Assembly (NCBI GenBank): GCA_947650365.1
Contig: OX393557.1
Location: 46,315,979-46,379,978, forward strand
DNA: 64,000 nt
Reading direction: 5' to 3'
Source of the DNA: Chamaelirium japonicum
Taxonomy: Eukaryota > Streptophyta > Magnoliopsida > Liliales > Melanthiaceae
Positions 36,191 to 48,769 of this stretch are shown one piece after another (the first letter of the stretch is position 1; the number at the start of each line of letters is the position of its first letter). The translations under genes and the position numbers were made by a program. The notes under the pieces are model-generated. The model saw only the letters and a program-made list of their open reading frames with translations. It had not been told where the DNA came from and did not search any database.

Positions 36191-36770
36191 TAAACCAAGT
36201 GGTACATAACACTCCGAGCGAGTTCTACCACTTGGCCGACCGGTCGACAGGACCCTGCGAAGGGCGAGACCGGCCGGTGAACAACTGGAAAGATCGGTCG
36301 ACAGACCCCGTCGGGGTACGACCGGTTGACCAACCTAAACCAAGTGGTATATAACACTCCGAGCGAGTTCTACCACTTGGCCGACCGGTCGACAGGACCC
36401 TGCGAAGGGCGAGACCGGCCGGTGAACAACTGGAAAGATCGGTCGACAGACCCCGTCGGGGTACGACCGGTTGACCAACCTAAACCAAGTGGTATATAAC
36501 ACTCCGAGCGAGTTCTACCACTTGGCCGACCGGTCGACAGGACCCTGCGAAGGGCGAGACCGGCCGGTGAACAACTGGAAAGATCGGTCGACAGACCCCG
36601 TCGGGGTACGACCGGTTGACCAACCTAAACCAAGTGATATACAACACTCCGAGCGAGTTCTACCACTTGGCCGACCTGACGACAGGACCCTATGAAGGGC
36701 GAGACAGGCCGGTGAACACTTGGGAAAATCGGTTGGCAAAACCCGCGAGGGAACAACCGATCAACTCACG
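36191..36770 (+). repeat. 145-bp tandem repeat (4 copies) in the 3' region of the Gypsy element
   Basis: Units start TAAACCAAGTGGTATATAAC at 36191, 36336, 36481 and 36626, exactly 145 bp apart. The first three are nearly identical and the fourth has diverged. Confidence 0.95.
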
Positions 36771-36824
36771 CAAACAATCCGGGGTATATCAGCCGTGCTA
36801 ATACAAGGACCGGATTTTGGTCGC

Positions 36825-37045
36825 GCGTCGTCGACGTGTAGTTACGCGTCGTCGACGTGTAGTCGCGCGTCGTCGATATGTAGTTACGCGCGTCGACGGG
36901 TAGTTGCGCGTCGTCAACGTGTAGTAGCGCGTCGTCGGCGTGTAGTTACGCGCGTCGACATGTAGTCGCGTGTCGCCGGCGTGTAGTTACGTGCATCGAC
37001 GTGTAGCTCAGCTTGTCGTCGACGTGTAGATACACACATCGTCGA
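36825..37045 (+). repeat. About 20-bp GTCGTCGACGTGTAGT minisatellite
   Basis: About ten imperfect copies of GCGCGTCGTCGACGTGTAGT. Related motifs reappear at 37790-37860. Confidence 0.85.
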
Positions 37046-37231
37046 CGAATAGTAAAAGCACAAACAGATCATCGACGTAAACTTGAGAGGCAGAGTTGAT
37101 GAAAAAAGCAACAGTCATGAAGTGCAGATGAAATGTTAAGAGATCCCAGTACAAACAGGAGCTTTGTTTTATTACATCACGAAACAAAGTAAGGCAGCAA
37201 GCAAGGGTGGTCAGTCGCCGTCCTCAGCTTT

Positions 37232-37729
37232 CTACGATCCTGACGGGAGCTTGCCGCGCACCTTCGCGACCTTCTTGCGCCATATCTCCGCCTGCTCCGC
37301 AAGGAGCGACTTGCAATCCGCTGTGTATTCAGCCTGCTGCCTGTCTAGTGCAGCCTTGTGCGCTGCTTCGGTCTGGTCAAAGGAGGCCTTGTGCGCTGCT
37401 TCAGCCTGATCAAGGGAAGCCTTCAACGCGGCAATTTCGGACTCATGAGCGGCTTGGACGGCATGGGCCTCGGCACGCTGCTCCCTGATCGTAGCCGCCT
37501 GCGCCTCGAACTTTGCCCACACCTCGTAATTTTCTACCTTAGCAGAATCCAACGCTTCTTGGAGCTCGAAGGCATCAGAAACGTTCGCCAGCGCGGCTTC
37601 GAGCTGAGCCTGGACTGCAGCGAGTTCTTCGGCGTGAACCCGTCGGGCTTCCGCCAGCTGAGCGCGTAGCCCTCTCGACTCCTGCCGAGAAGCCCGAAGG
37701 GAGACCTTAAGATGCGTCATCCTTTGCAT
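37232..37729 (-). CDS. Antisense frame in the Gypsy element, coiled-coil-like (165 aa)
   Basis: The minus-strand frame is rich in Ala/Glu/Gln with heptad-like spacing (ARRVHAEELAAVQAQLEAAL; a repeated AEAAHKAS motif), so a coiled coil is likely. It lies opposite to gag-pol in the 3' region. The stretch from 37870 to 37757 between it and the larger antisense frame has a consensus donor GTAAGT and an acceptor after a T-rich tract, so an intron is plausible. The function is unknown. Antisense frames at this place are known in some Tat-lineage elements such as Grande. Confidence 0.55.
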   Translation of the reverse strand: MQRMTHLKVSLRASRQESRGLRAQLAEARRVHAEELAAVQAQLEAALANVSDAFELQEALDSAKVENYEVWAKFEAQAATIREQRAEAHAVQAAHESEIAALKASLDQAEAAHKASFDQTEAAHKAALDRQQAEYTADCKSLLAEQAEIWRKKVAKVRGKLPSGS

Positions 37730-37846
37730 GCCTCCCTCAACAAGTCGACAGCCCGCCTGACAAAAAAGGAGTGAAGTTAAAACATAGCGTTGGCATGTAG
37801 TTATGCATATCGTCGGCGTGCAGTCACGCGCGTCGCCGACATGCAG

Positions 37847-39295
37847 TCAACTCGTTAACGACTTACTTACATCATGAAACTCGTCGAGCTGACGCTCCCA
37901 GCCAGGACTACCCACACAATCATCTTCCTCACCGCAATCTTCAGTAGCTCCGGGAGAACGGCGATGGGACGAAGCTTCAGTGGCCCTGAGGGGAGAATGG
38001 GGGGGTGGCCTAGTGGCGCCCCCAGACGCAGAGGAGCAAGGTGAAGGCAGGAACTCTCGGACCTCAGCACGATCAAGCTTTCTAGAGGCAGGGGCAGTAG
38101 TTGGCGCGACGGTAGGTGCAGCAGGGGGACCGCGAGGTGAAGCTCGCCTACGCGTCCCAGCCGAGCCAGACGGTATGGCTCGCCCGTCTCGCCCGAGGGA
38201 GGGAGAGGGACTATAACCGGGGCTCATCTCCGACTCCTCTACCTCCACGTACTGCTTGCCCGTTGGCAGCACGTCCTCTACCCAGTCATCGGGGAGGGAA
38301 CGAAGGTCGTCGGCGGCGGCACGTCGCATGGAGCGAGCGAGAAGAGCGCGTCCAGCCTCTTCATCGCTGGAAGACTCCGTCAGCAAAACTCGCCTCCTTG
38401 GTTGCCCAGTCGGCGCAGCTACGTTGCGCTCGGCCTGCCGGCTGCTCTCGCCCGCAGCTTTGGTCGACTTCGCGCGCCGTCTGAAGACCACGCAAAGTTT
38501 AGATGTAGCGGTGTTTGGATTGAAGCGTCTGACGGAGCTGACGTACCTGTCAGGAAGCTCAGAAGAGTAAGAAGTGGGTTCTTCTCCCCTACTGGACGCC
38601 GCACGCTGTTTGCCTTTCTTCGTAGTGGAGCTGTAGGACCTGACGACCGGTAGCTTCGGAAACAGCTGCCGCCAGTCGTCGTCGTTGTTTGTCACCTCCT
38701 TGATGAGTTGGTCCAACTCCTCTTCAACAGCTCCGGGGCACTGAAGCTGCCTGGAGGGGTAGTACTCCTCAATGGTCGCGGCGAGTTGGGAGAGACGACT
38801 GGGAACGTTGAAGCCACCCCTCCAAGGTCCCCCGACCACAATGGGGCATTCTTTCCAAGTCCTTATTGAATCGGCCAAACCCCCAATAGGAGGGCGACTG
38901 CCTGCACGCGCCTGCAGGCTGTAGTACGAGAAGATGCTGCCAGGCGTCACCTTGTAGTCTTTGAGGAAATACTTCTTCAGCAGGTACGCGACGCAAAGCT
39001 GCTGCCCCGCCCGCACTTCTATCTCTTCCATACAGCGGAGGATCCTCCAGCCGTTGCCAGCTAGCTGGCCAGGAGACACGCTCATGCGCTCCAGTAGACG
39101 ACCAGAGAAGCTCGCCAGGGGAAGCCGCATGCCGCAGCGAAGCTGACCGAGTGTGACGACGGTGTGGTCGTCGTCTGACGAGTCCAGAGGATCGGTAGCG
39201 AAAGAAAGCGAAATTTCGTCCGGAATACCGTATGCTGCCCGGACATCCTCCATCAGAGGGAACTTGTTCGACGTTGTGAACCAAGTGAAAGACAT
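37847..39295 (-). CDS. Antisense frame in the Gypsy element, larger (about 480 aa from ATG 39295)
   Basis: The minus-strand frame opens with MSFTWFTTSNKFPLMEDVRA after a repeat-rich upstream part, so the ATG at 39295 is preferred to the earlier open start. The first half is globular-looking (around GPWRGGFNVPSRLSQLAATI). The second half is low-complexity and Ser/Arg/Pro-rich, as in plant transposon-associated proteins. No catalytic motif is recognised. It would be expressed from a promoter other than the LTR. Confidence 0.6.
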   Translation of the reverse strand: MSFTWFTTSNKFPLMEDVRAAYGIPDEISLSFATDPLDSSDDDHTVVTLGQLRCGMRLPLASFSGRLLERMSVSPGQLAGNGWRILRCMEEIEVRAGQQLCVAYLLKKYFLKDYKVTPGSIFSYYSLQARAGSRPPIGGLADSIRTWKECPIVVGGPWRGGFNVPSRLSQLAATIEEYYPSRQLQCPGAVEEELDQLIKEVTNNDDDWRQLFPKLPVVRSYSSTTKKGKQRAASSRGEEPTSYSSELPDRYVSSVRRFNPNTATSKLCVVFRRRAKSTKAAGESSRQAERNVAAPTGQPRRRVLLTESSSDEEAGRALLARSMRRAAADDLRSLPDDWVEDVLPTGKQYVEVEESEMSPGYSPSPSLGRDGRAIPSGSAGTRRRASPRGPPAAPTVAPTTAPASRKLDRAEVREFLPSPCSSASGGATRPPPHSPLRATEASSHRRSPGATEDCGEEDDCVGSPGWERQLDEFHDVSKSLTS

Positions 39296-39309
39296 CTTCG
39301 CCGCAAATC

Positions 39310-39475
39310 CTCGAAGTGTATACAAAAGAGCTGACGAGCAGGCACTCGACGTGTATACAAAGGAGTTGACGCGCAGGCACTCGACGTGTATACAAAGGAG
39401 TTGACGCGCAGGCACTCGACGTGTATACAAACGAGCTGACGTGCAGGCACTCGACGTGTATACAAACGAGCCGAC
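39310..39475. repeat. 35-bp tandem repeat upstream of the antisense frame
   Basis: About four to five copies of a unit with GACGTGTATACAAAGGAGTT followed by GACGCGCAGGCACTC. Confidence 0.85.
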
Positions 39476-39728
39476 AGAGGAAAAATCTGAAGCAGAGGAG
39501 AGAAATGAACCATCTGACTCCTATTTATAGACGAAGTTGGAGATGGATGGGTTCGAATTTCGAGGAGGCGAGGTGGCGGCGCCCGGCGACGCCATGTGGC
39601 GAAAATTCAGAAGAAACTCTAGACAGCTGTTTTGAGTTGCAACAGCCCCGAACTGAGACAGGCACGCTAATCGAGGCAAATCATCCTGACCGGGCGGGAC
39701 CGAGGACCGTCCGGTCAGGAGGGGGTAT

Positions 39729-40989
39729 TGTGTGTTCCGCTGCTTTTTTGGAGGGTCGGCCGGCCACCAAGAGAAACAACACCCCCCCCCAGGTCGGCAT
39801 GTAGCCAGAGAGGGGAGGGGGGGGTCGGCCGGTCACCAAGAGAAACAACACCCCCCCCCAGGTCGGCATGTAGCCAGAGAGGGGAGGGGGGGGGTCGGCC
39901 GGTCCCCAAAGCAAACAACACCCCCCCCCCTTTTTTGTCGGCAGGTAGACAGAGGGAAGGGGGGGGTCGGCCGGTCCCCAAAGCAAACAACACCCCCCCC
40001 CCCCCCTTTTTTGGTCGGCAGGTAGACAGAGGGAAGGGGGGGGTCGGCCGGTCCCCAAAGCAAACAACACCCCCCCCCTTTTTTGGTCGGCAGGTAGACA
40101 GAGGGAAGGGGGGGGTCGGCCGGTCCCCAAAGCAAACAACACCCCCCCCCTTTTTGGTCGGCAGGTAGACAGAGGGAAGGGGGGGGTCGGCCGGTCACCA
40201 AAGGGAAGCACGCCCCCTCCTCGACGGGATGTGTAACGGAATGAGGAGTGAAGCAGCAGTCTGACACGGCCCGTAGTGCTGACAACGCTCCGCATTTTCC
40301 GGCCCAACGTGACCAGGTGTCAACCGCGCGCCACATCACCGCGGCGGTTGAGCTCATTGCGGGAACACGTCACTCGCCCGATTTTCGCGGAGTGTAACCG
40401 TCACCCCGCCACTATAAAAGGGGACCTACCCCTTCAGCAAGGAGGAGAAAAGATTTCTGGAGGAGACGCTGCCCGTTTCGTCCCGGAGTTTGCGGAGCTG
40501 CGGAGATCGGTCGGTCTGCAACCAGAAGCTGTCTGCGGAGATCGGTCGGTCTGCAACCAGAAGCTGTCTGCGGAGGTCGGTCGGTCTGCAACCAGAAGCT
40601 GTCTGCGGAGGTCGGTCAGTCTGCACCCAGAAGCTGTCTGCGGAGGTCGGTCGGTCTGCACCAGAGTCTGTCTGCGGAGGTCGGTCGGTCAGCAGCCAGA
40701 CACTGTTTGCAAGCGACCTGCAGACAGACGTTGTCCGCAGCGGTCGGTATACAGAGTGAAATTACAGAGGTCGGTAGTTTGGGAGACCGGTCCTCAGGGA
40801 ATGTAATTGGGGTTTAGGTGAGAGATTGTAACCGAAAGATAGTTCTAGTGCATTCTCGCCCCGCCCGTGGTTTTTTCCCCTTCGACGTTGCGAAGGGGTT
40901 TTCCACGTAATTCCCGGTTTGTCTTTATTTTGGCTTGTTGGATTGTGCTCGCCACCCGAACCGCCCGGTTCGATTCAGAACCCCCCACA
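39729..40989 (+). repeat. Gypsy 3' LTR
   Basis: 1261 bp, matching the 5' LTR apart from C/G-run lengths and about two base differences. It is followed by the 5-bp duplication 'tgaac'. Confidence 0.93.
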
Positions 40990-41121
40990 TGAACGGCGGA
41001 GATGGACGACGGGCCTGTGTTGCCTTCATCCGTGGTGCATTGTAGGATAGGATTTTTTTTTCTTTTGTAAATGTGCTCCCTTCGTAAACTCTATGCTGTA
41101 AATAACCCCAGCCCTATGTAC

Positions 41122-41346
41122 TAGGGATGCAACTTAGGTCGGTAAAATCGAGAAACGAATGGGTCGGGTTAGTTCATGTTTTTTGACCAAATGGGTTGGT
41201 TCAATTTTAAGTTTTATACCAAGTATTCCACTATATACAGGTCGGTTTGGATTGAGGCTCAGGTAGACCCAACCCAACCCGAGAACCCCAACCTGAGAAC
41301 CAAACTTATATGCATTAAACTATTAGTCCACACACACACACACACA

Positions 41347-41356
<10 letters not shown>
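41122..41356. mobile_element. R segment, copy 1: truncated hAT-like left end
   Basis: Starts TAGGGATGCAACTTAGGTCG, the same terminal motif as the element at 17147. It runs about 220 bp with GGGTCGGGTT motifs and ends in (CA)n then TATATGTGTGTATA and (TA)n. Copy 2 at 46814 is nearly identical. Confidence 0.75.

Positions 41357-41426
<70 letters not shown>
41357..41426. repeat. (TA)n microsatellite
   Basis: About 70 bp of TA between R copy 1 and fold-back element B1. Confidence 0.95.
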
Positions 41427-42473
<1,047 letters not shown>

Positions 42474-43463
42474 TATAATATTTCAGGGTTTTGTGGGGGG
42501 TATAAACATTTAATGCAGTCGAGAGACAAACCTAAGAGACAAACACAGCCGTTCATTGCTATTAGGTGAGTGCCATTCACTTAGAAGAGAGAAATTAACG
42601 ACTATGATTGATTCGACCAGCCTTCAAAAAAGGGAACGTGATCAATACCCGTCCGGGTTAAAAACGGAAGGTGAGCAATACCGACAACTGTGCTCTCATT
42701 ACTCTGCTCTCTCTCCCTCTATTCTAATCCCCAACCCGTTCTCTACCCCCAGCCTCACCTCTCTCTCTCTCTCTCTCTCTCTTTCTCATCACCACTCCCG
42801 CGGATCTGGTCGCCGGGCTAGGACTCGGTGGTCGCCGGCAGCAACTCGGTGGTCGCCGGGCCGCGGATCTGCGGATCGGTGGTCGCCGGCAGCAGCTCGG
42901 TGGTCGCCGGCAGCAACTCGGTGGTCACCGGCAGCAACTCGGTGGTCGGAGGGCCGCAGATCTGGTCGCCGGGCCGCGGATCTGGTCGCCGGGCTGGGAT
43001 GGCCGCCGATCTGGTCGCCGGGCCCCGTTCTCTACCCCCAGCCTCACCTCTCTCTCTCTCTCTCTCTTTCTCATCACCTCTCTCTCTCATCGCTCGGGAT
43101 TTCGACCTCTAGGGGAGGGGGCTGATCGACTCCCCTCCCCATTTCTTCTCCAATGGAAGGGCAGCGACGAGGAGGGGATTGATTAGCTCTGATCTCGCCG
43201 ACCGACTGCTGATCCGACCAGATCCAGATCCAGATCCGATCTTGCCGATCGACTGCTGATCCAACCTCGCCGACCGACTACTGCTCCGTTGGAGGGGATT
43301 AATCAGCTCCGATCTCGCCCACTGATTGCTTATCCTATCTTGCCGATCCAGATCCGATCTCGCCGATCCAGATCCGATCTCGCCGATCCAGATTCGATCT
43401 CGCCGATCGTCTACTGATCCGACCTCGCCGACTGACTACACCTCCTTCGACTCCACCCCCCCC

Positions 43464-43543
<80 letters not shown>

Positions 43544-43716
43544 TGGCCTAGCATTCAGGCGATGTGGCTGCGACCAACACCCACACCCCCTCAGGCTCTT
43601 TTTTTTCCTCTCTCTCTCTGATATATTTTTTTTAAGTTTTTCTGCAGTGCATTGTTCACCGCCTTGGTTGGGCTGTTAGCAACTTAGCATTGCTTATTGG
43701 TATCTTGGGTTTATGC
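42474..43716. repeat. Minisatellite- and microsatellite-rich stretch, no gene recognised
   Basis: CT runs at 42760-42785 and 43050-43090. A 20-21-bp unit GGTGGTCGCCGGCAGCAACTC lies at about 42800-43020. Units of GATCTCGCCGATCCA lie at about 43180-43430, and (CT)n at 43467-43541. Frames across it are repeat artefacts. It resembles a decayed plant 5' UTR or promoter region, but no coding exon is convincing. Confidence 0.6.
43467..43541. repeat. (CT)n microsatellite
   Basis: About 37 CT units. Confidence 0.95.
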
Positions 43717-45128
43717 CATAATCTGTTATGGTCAATTGTTATGAAGAGTGGCGCGAGGCTGGGGAGCTTGATCTGAACACCCGGTGATGCTAATGCTTTT
43801 AGAGGACGGTGAGTACATTAACTGTTAGTAAGTAGTTAGCCACTTCAAAGAATTTTTTTATGCATCATTTGATACCTGTGTTAAATCTGGCTGTATTGTA
43901 TGTATTCCTTGCTTTGGAGCTCAACACAGTGGATTCAATGCAATCTTTATAACATACATGCATGCACTTCCATATTTTGTCGTGGATTATGCCGAATTGC
44001 AATACTTTTAGGTTCATATATCGAGTAATTGCTGTGTGAATTAGATTGATGTTATGGATTTGGATTGATATAAGACCATATTTTTGTTAAGGATTATAAT
44101 TAGATTGATGTTATCCCCGAAGTCCAACAGTGGAGACAGCTCAGAAATAACAAGAACAGCCCAAACAACTGAGAACACCAGAAGTCTCAAGGGAGCCTTC
44201 AGGGATGGCAACACAGAAGAAACCCAATGAATGGGTTAGCACTGATTAGCAGTACAACTGCCAAACTGTGCATGTCGTGTGCACTGGATACACCCAGTTG
44301 CACCTAGCCCACATCAGGCTAACTGGGCCCACATCAAGCATAATCTGTTATGGTCAATTGTTATGAAGAGTGGCGCGAGGCTGGGGAGCTTGATCTGAAC
44401 ACCCGGTGATGCTAATGCTTTTAGAGGACGATGAGTACATTAACTGTTAGTAAGTAGTTAGCCACTTCAAAGGATTTTTTTATGCATCATTTGATACCTG
44501 TGTTAAATCTGGCTGTATTGTATGTATTCCTTGCTTTGGAGCTCAACACAGTGGATTCAATGCAATCTTTATAACATACATGCATGCACTTCCATATTTT
44601 GTCGTGGATTATGCCGAATTGCAATACTTTTAGGTTCATATATCGAGTAATTGCTGTGTGAATTAGATTGATGTTATGGATTTGGATTGATATAAGACCA
44701 TATTTTTGTTAAGGATTATAATTAGATTGATGTTATCCCCGAAGTCCAACAGTGGAGACAGCTCAGAAATAACAAGAACAGCCCAAACAACTGAGAACAC
44801 CAGAAGTCTCAAGGGAGCCTTCAGGGATGGCAACACAGAAGAAACCCAATGAATGGGTTAGCACTGATTAGCAGTACAACTGCCAAACTGTGCATGTCGT
44901 GTGCACTGGATACACCCAGTTGCACCTAGCCCACATCAGGCTAACTGGGCCCACATCAAGCATAATCTGTTATGGTCAATTGTTATGAAGAGTGGCGCGA
45001 GGCTGGGGAGCTTGATCTGAACACCCGGTGATGCTAATGCTTTTAGAGGACGATGAGTACATTAACTGTTAGTAAGTAGTTAGCCACTTCAAAGGATTTT
45101 TTTATGCATCATTTGATACCTGTGTTAA
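43717..45128 (+). repeat. 622-bp tandem repeat, about 2.3 copies
   Basis: Units start CATAATCTGTTATGGTCAAT at 43717, 44339 and 44961, 622 bp apart. Copies 1 and 2 are nearly identical, and the partial copy 3 matches copy 2 until about 45128. The unit has no long frame. It includes a donor-like GAGGACGRTGAGTAC and an exon-like purine-rich block, but no gene can be named. Confidence 0.95.
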
Positions 45129-46260
45129 AACTTTTCAGTGGATGAACATTGAACTCTCTGTTGAATGGTGTGCTTCAGTGTCATCATCAGTGTGTGTGGA
45201 AAGTGAAGTCATTGAGCTTCACTTAATCGAGATGATGTTTCTCACCACAATTGGATTAGGTTGTCAGAGGACTGTAAAAGTGGGAATATTCCACACATTT
45301 AATTAATACCAAATAAAATTTTATTTCATTAGTTCAGTTGTTTCTCACTTGATCTCCCATTTTATTTAAAATGACAAATATACCTTTATGTATAATCCAC
45401 GGGGGCAGCCACAGCCTACACTTCGTATCCCATTTCTTAATGTTCGGGTTGGACCCTTCCTCTATCCATACCCATACCCATTTGGGTATGATAGGGTCCA
45501 TACCTGACCAATACCTATTTGGTTAGAAGAGGGTCCATACCCGATCCATACCCAATCAGGTTTCGGGTTTTGGTTCAGGTTTCGGGTATGAATATGGTAT
45601 AATTTTGTCTATTTTTGTTTGTTATATATTTATTTATCTAAGAAGAAAAATCAAGGTATCACAATGCAATATTAAGAAGCTCTGTAGGTTCTTATTACAA
45701 TGGTATTTGTATAGTATATGTTTGGGTAGCGGTATGGTTCGATTAGAATTCAGGTACATGACAATGCATTGAGTCGGAACTCTATTATTTAGTATACACA
45801 AGTTAGAGGGGAAATTGGGTTTCGGGTATGGGCACCTATTATTTAGTAATCACAAGTTATAGGGGAAATTGGGTTTTGGGTATGGGTACTGAGGTACCCA
45901 TATCCATGTCCAAAAGTTAATCGGGTATAGTTTTTATACCCATACCCTACCCAAGCCATGTTTCGGGTACAAAATATGTACCCATGCCCGTTGCTTTGGG
46001 TCGGGTTTCAGTTGGGTTTTCGGAGTCCATTGCCAACCCTAGCTGCAAGTGATTGTTTATGCCCTCACCCGATTTCTGCCGATGGGATCGGAGATCGACC
46101 ATTGATGCCAATTTTTGTGATAATTTGTGGGCAAATACTGTTGTGGCCGGTGCCGGAAAGCGAATGATGTATTGTATTGTTCTGTGGAATTAGCTGCATG
46201 TGGGATTTCTTCGTTGTGGTTTTTTAAGGTACTTCTAGCCAGCTGTGCTTTCTTGATTGG
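45129..46260. other. No gene; decayed 'gggtatgggtaccc' repeat block
   Basis: About 45440-46045 is rich in GGGTATGGGTACC and CCCATACCC motifs and ends CCATTGCCAACCCTAG, like the right end of the hAT 'gacccg' family. It is probably a decayed relative. The rest holds nothing recognisable. Confidence 0.5.
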
Positions 46261-46274
46261 AAGATCATGGCTGT

Positions 46275-46805
46275 ATTATTGTTCTCTCCCTCGAAATATT
46301 ATTTACTCTCGAAATATTTTTTTGCCACCCTCGAAATATTTTCACCTGTCTCGAAATATTGTCTTCGCCCTCGAAATCTTTTGCCTGCCACAGACAAATG
46401 TGAGCACTATCGACAAATGTCTATAGATTGTGTGAAGGATTTTTTTGGCAATGGTGTCAAACAAGGTTGCCAGTTAATGTGATAGTCCTGTTGAAAATGG
46501 TCGCCCCGACCGAATATAGGCGTTCCTAATCGAATGTGGGCACCTTCACCGAATGTGTGCGCCCACGTCGAATGTAGGCCGCCTTCACATAATGTAGACG
46601 TCCTTGCCGAATGTTTGTACCTACAGGCATGGGCATTACTATTGTTATCTCCGCTCAAGAAATATTGGTATGACTCTTGAAATATTGTTATCTCCCGCGA
46701 AATATTGTCCCATTTAAACTATTGTCGCCGCTTTCGAAATATTTTGTTGCCACCTTTAAAATATTGTCATCTTCCTCAAAATATTGTCCTCGCCTTCGAA
46801 ATCTC
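46275..46805. repeat. Degenerate minisatellite (TCGAAATATT and CCGAATGT units)
   Basis: Irregular units of about 20-27 bp around CTCGAAATATTGTC (46285-46390 and 46660-46805), and between them CCGAATGTGGGCACCTTCA-like units (46505-46620). No coding potential. Confidence 0.75.
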
Positions 46806-46813
46806 AGTGTTGT

Positions 46814-47046
46814 TAGGGGTGCAACTTAGGTCGGTAAAATCGAGAAACGAATGGGTCGGGTTAGTTCATGTTTTTTGACCAAATGGGTTGGTTCAATTTT
46901 AAGTTTTATACCAAGTATTCCACTAAATACAGGTCGGTTTGGATTGAGGCTCAGGTAGACCCAACCCAACCCGAGAACCCCAACCTGAGAACCAAACTTA
47001 TATGCATTAAACTATTAGTCCACACACACACACACATATATGTGTG
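46814..47046. mobile_element. R segment, copy 2
   Basis: Starts TAGGGGTGCAACTTAGGTCG. Differs from R copy 1 at only a few positions and ends in the same (CA)n-(TA)n junction. Confidence 0.78.
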
Positions 47047-47065
47047 TATATATATATATATATAT
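47047..47065. repeat. Short (TA)n tract
   Basis: About 19 bp of TA between R copy 2 and element C. Confidence 0.9.

Positions 47066-48191
<1,126 letters not shown>

Positions 48192-48277
<86 letters not shown>
48192..48277. repeat. (TA)n microsatellite
   Basis: About 85 bp of TA between A3 and B2. Confidence 0.95.
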
Positions 48278-48279
<2 letters not shown>

Positions 48280-48676
48280 GAAAGGGTAGCCTACTCCATG
48301 GAGTAGGAAACTTACCTACTCCATGAGTTATATAGACGCCACATGACACTTTTTAATCAAATTTTTTATTCATGTATGGTCAATCTAATATGGATAGATT
48401 AGGATTATAAAAAAAAATCCGAAGAAAAAAACATAAACCAACTCGATCAAGTTGAAACAAATTTAACGGTAAACTGTGTATCGTAAAAACATATTTTTTG
48501 TGGATGCTAAAAATGCCACTTGGCATATGTTTTTCTCAAAAAAAATTTCTTAATAATTGTTGGGAGGGGTGAACCTAACTTGACCAAGTCTTAACTTCCA
48601 TCAAAAAGTGCAACACGGCATCCATTTAACCTATGGAGTAGGTAAGTTTCCTACTCCATGGAGTAGGCTACCCTTT

Positions 48677-48679
<3 letters not shown>
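48278..48679. mobile_element. Fold-back MITE family B, copy 2 (reverse orientation)
   Basis: 402 bp, the same length as copy 1 but inverted relative to it, with the same GGGAAAGGGTAGCC ends. Diverged by scattered substitutions. Confidence 0.86.
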
Positions 48680-48760
<81 letters not shown>

Positions 48761-48769
48761 AGAGAGAGA
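48680..48769. repeat. (TA)n(GA)n microsatellite
   Basis: About 78 bp TA and a short GA run. Confidence 0.95.

Larger units (their letters stand above)
31050..40989 (+). mobile_element. Gypsy LTR retrotransposon, Tat-type lineage, structurally complete and recent
   Basis: 9.94 kb bounded by LTRs 31050-32327 and 39729-40989 and a perfect 5-bp duplication 'tgaac' (31045-31049 and 40990-40994). A primer-binding-site-like TTGGCGCCGTCTGTGGG follows the 5' LTR, and a purine tract (AGGAGGGGG) precedes the 3' LTR. Inside are one long gag-protease-integrase frame, a 3' region with tandem repeats, and antisense frames before the 3' LTR, a layout seen in the Tat lineage. Reverse transcriptase/RNase H was not recognised, so it looks non-autonomous. 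Outside the homopolymer runs the LTRs differ at about two sites, implying insertion probably within about the last 100,000 years. Confidence 0.93.
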
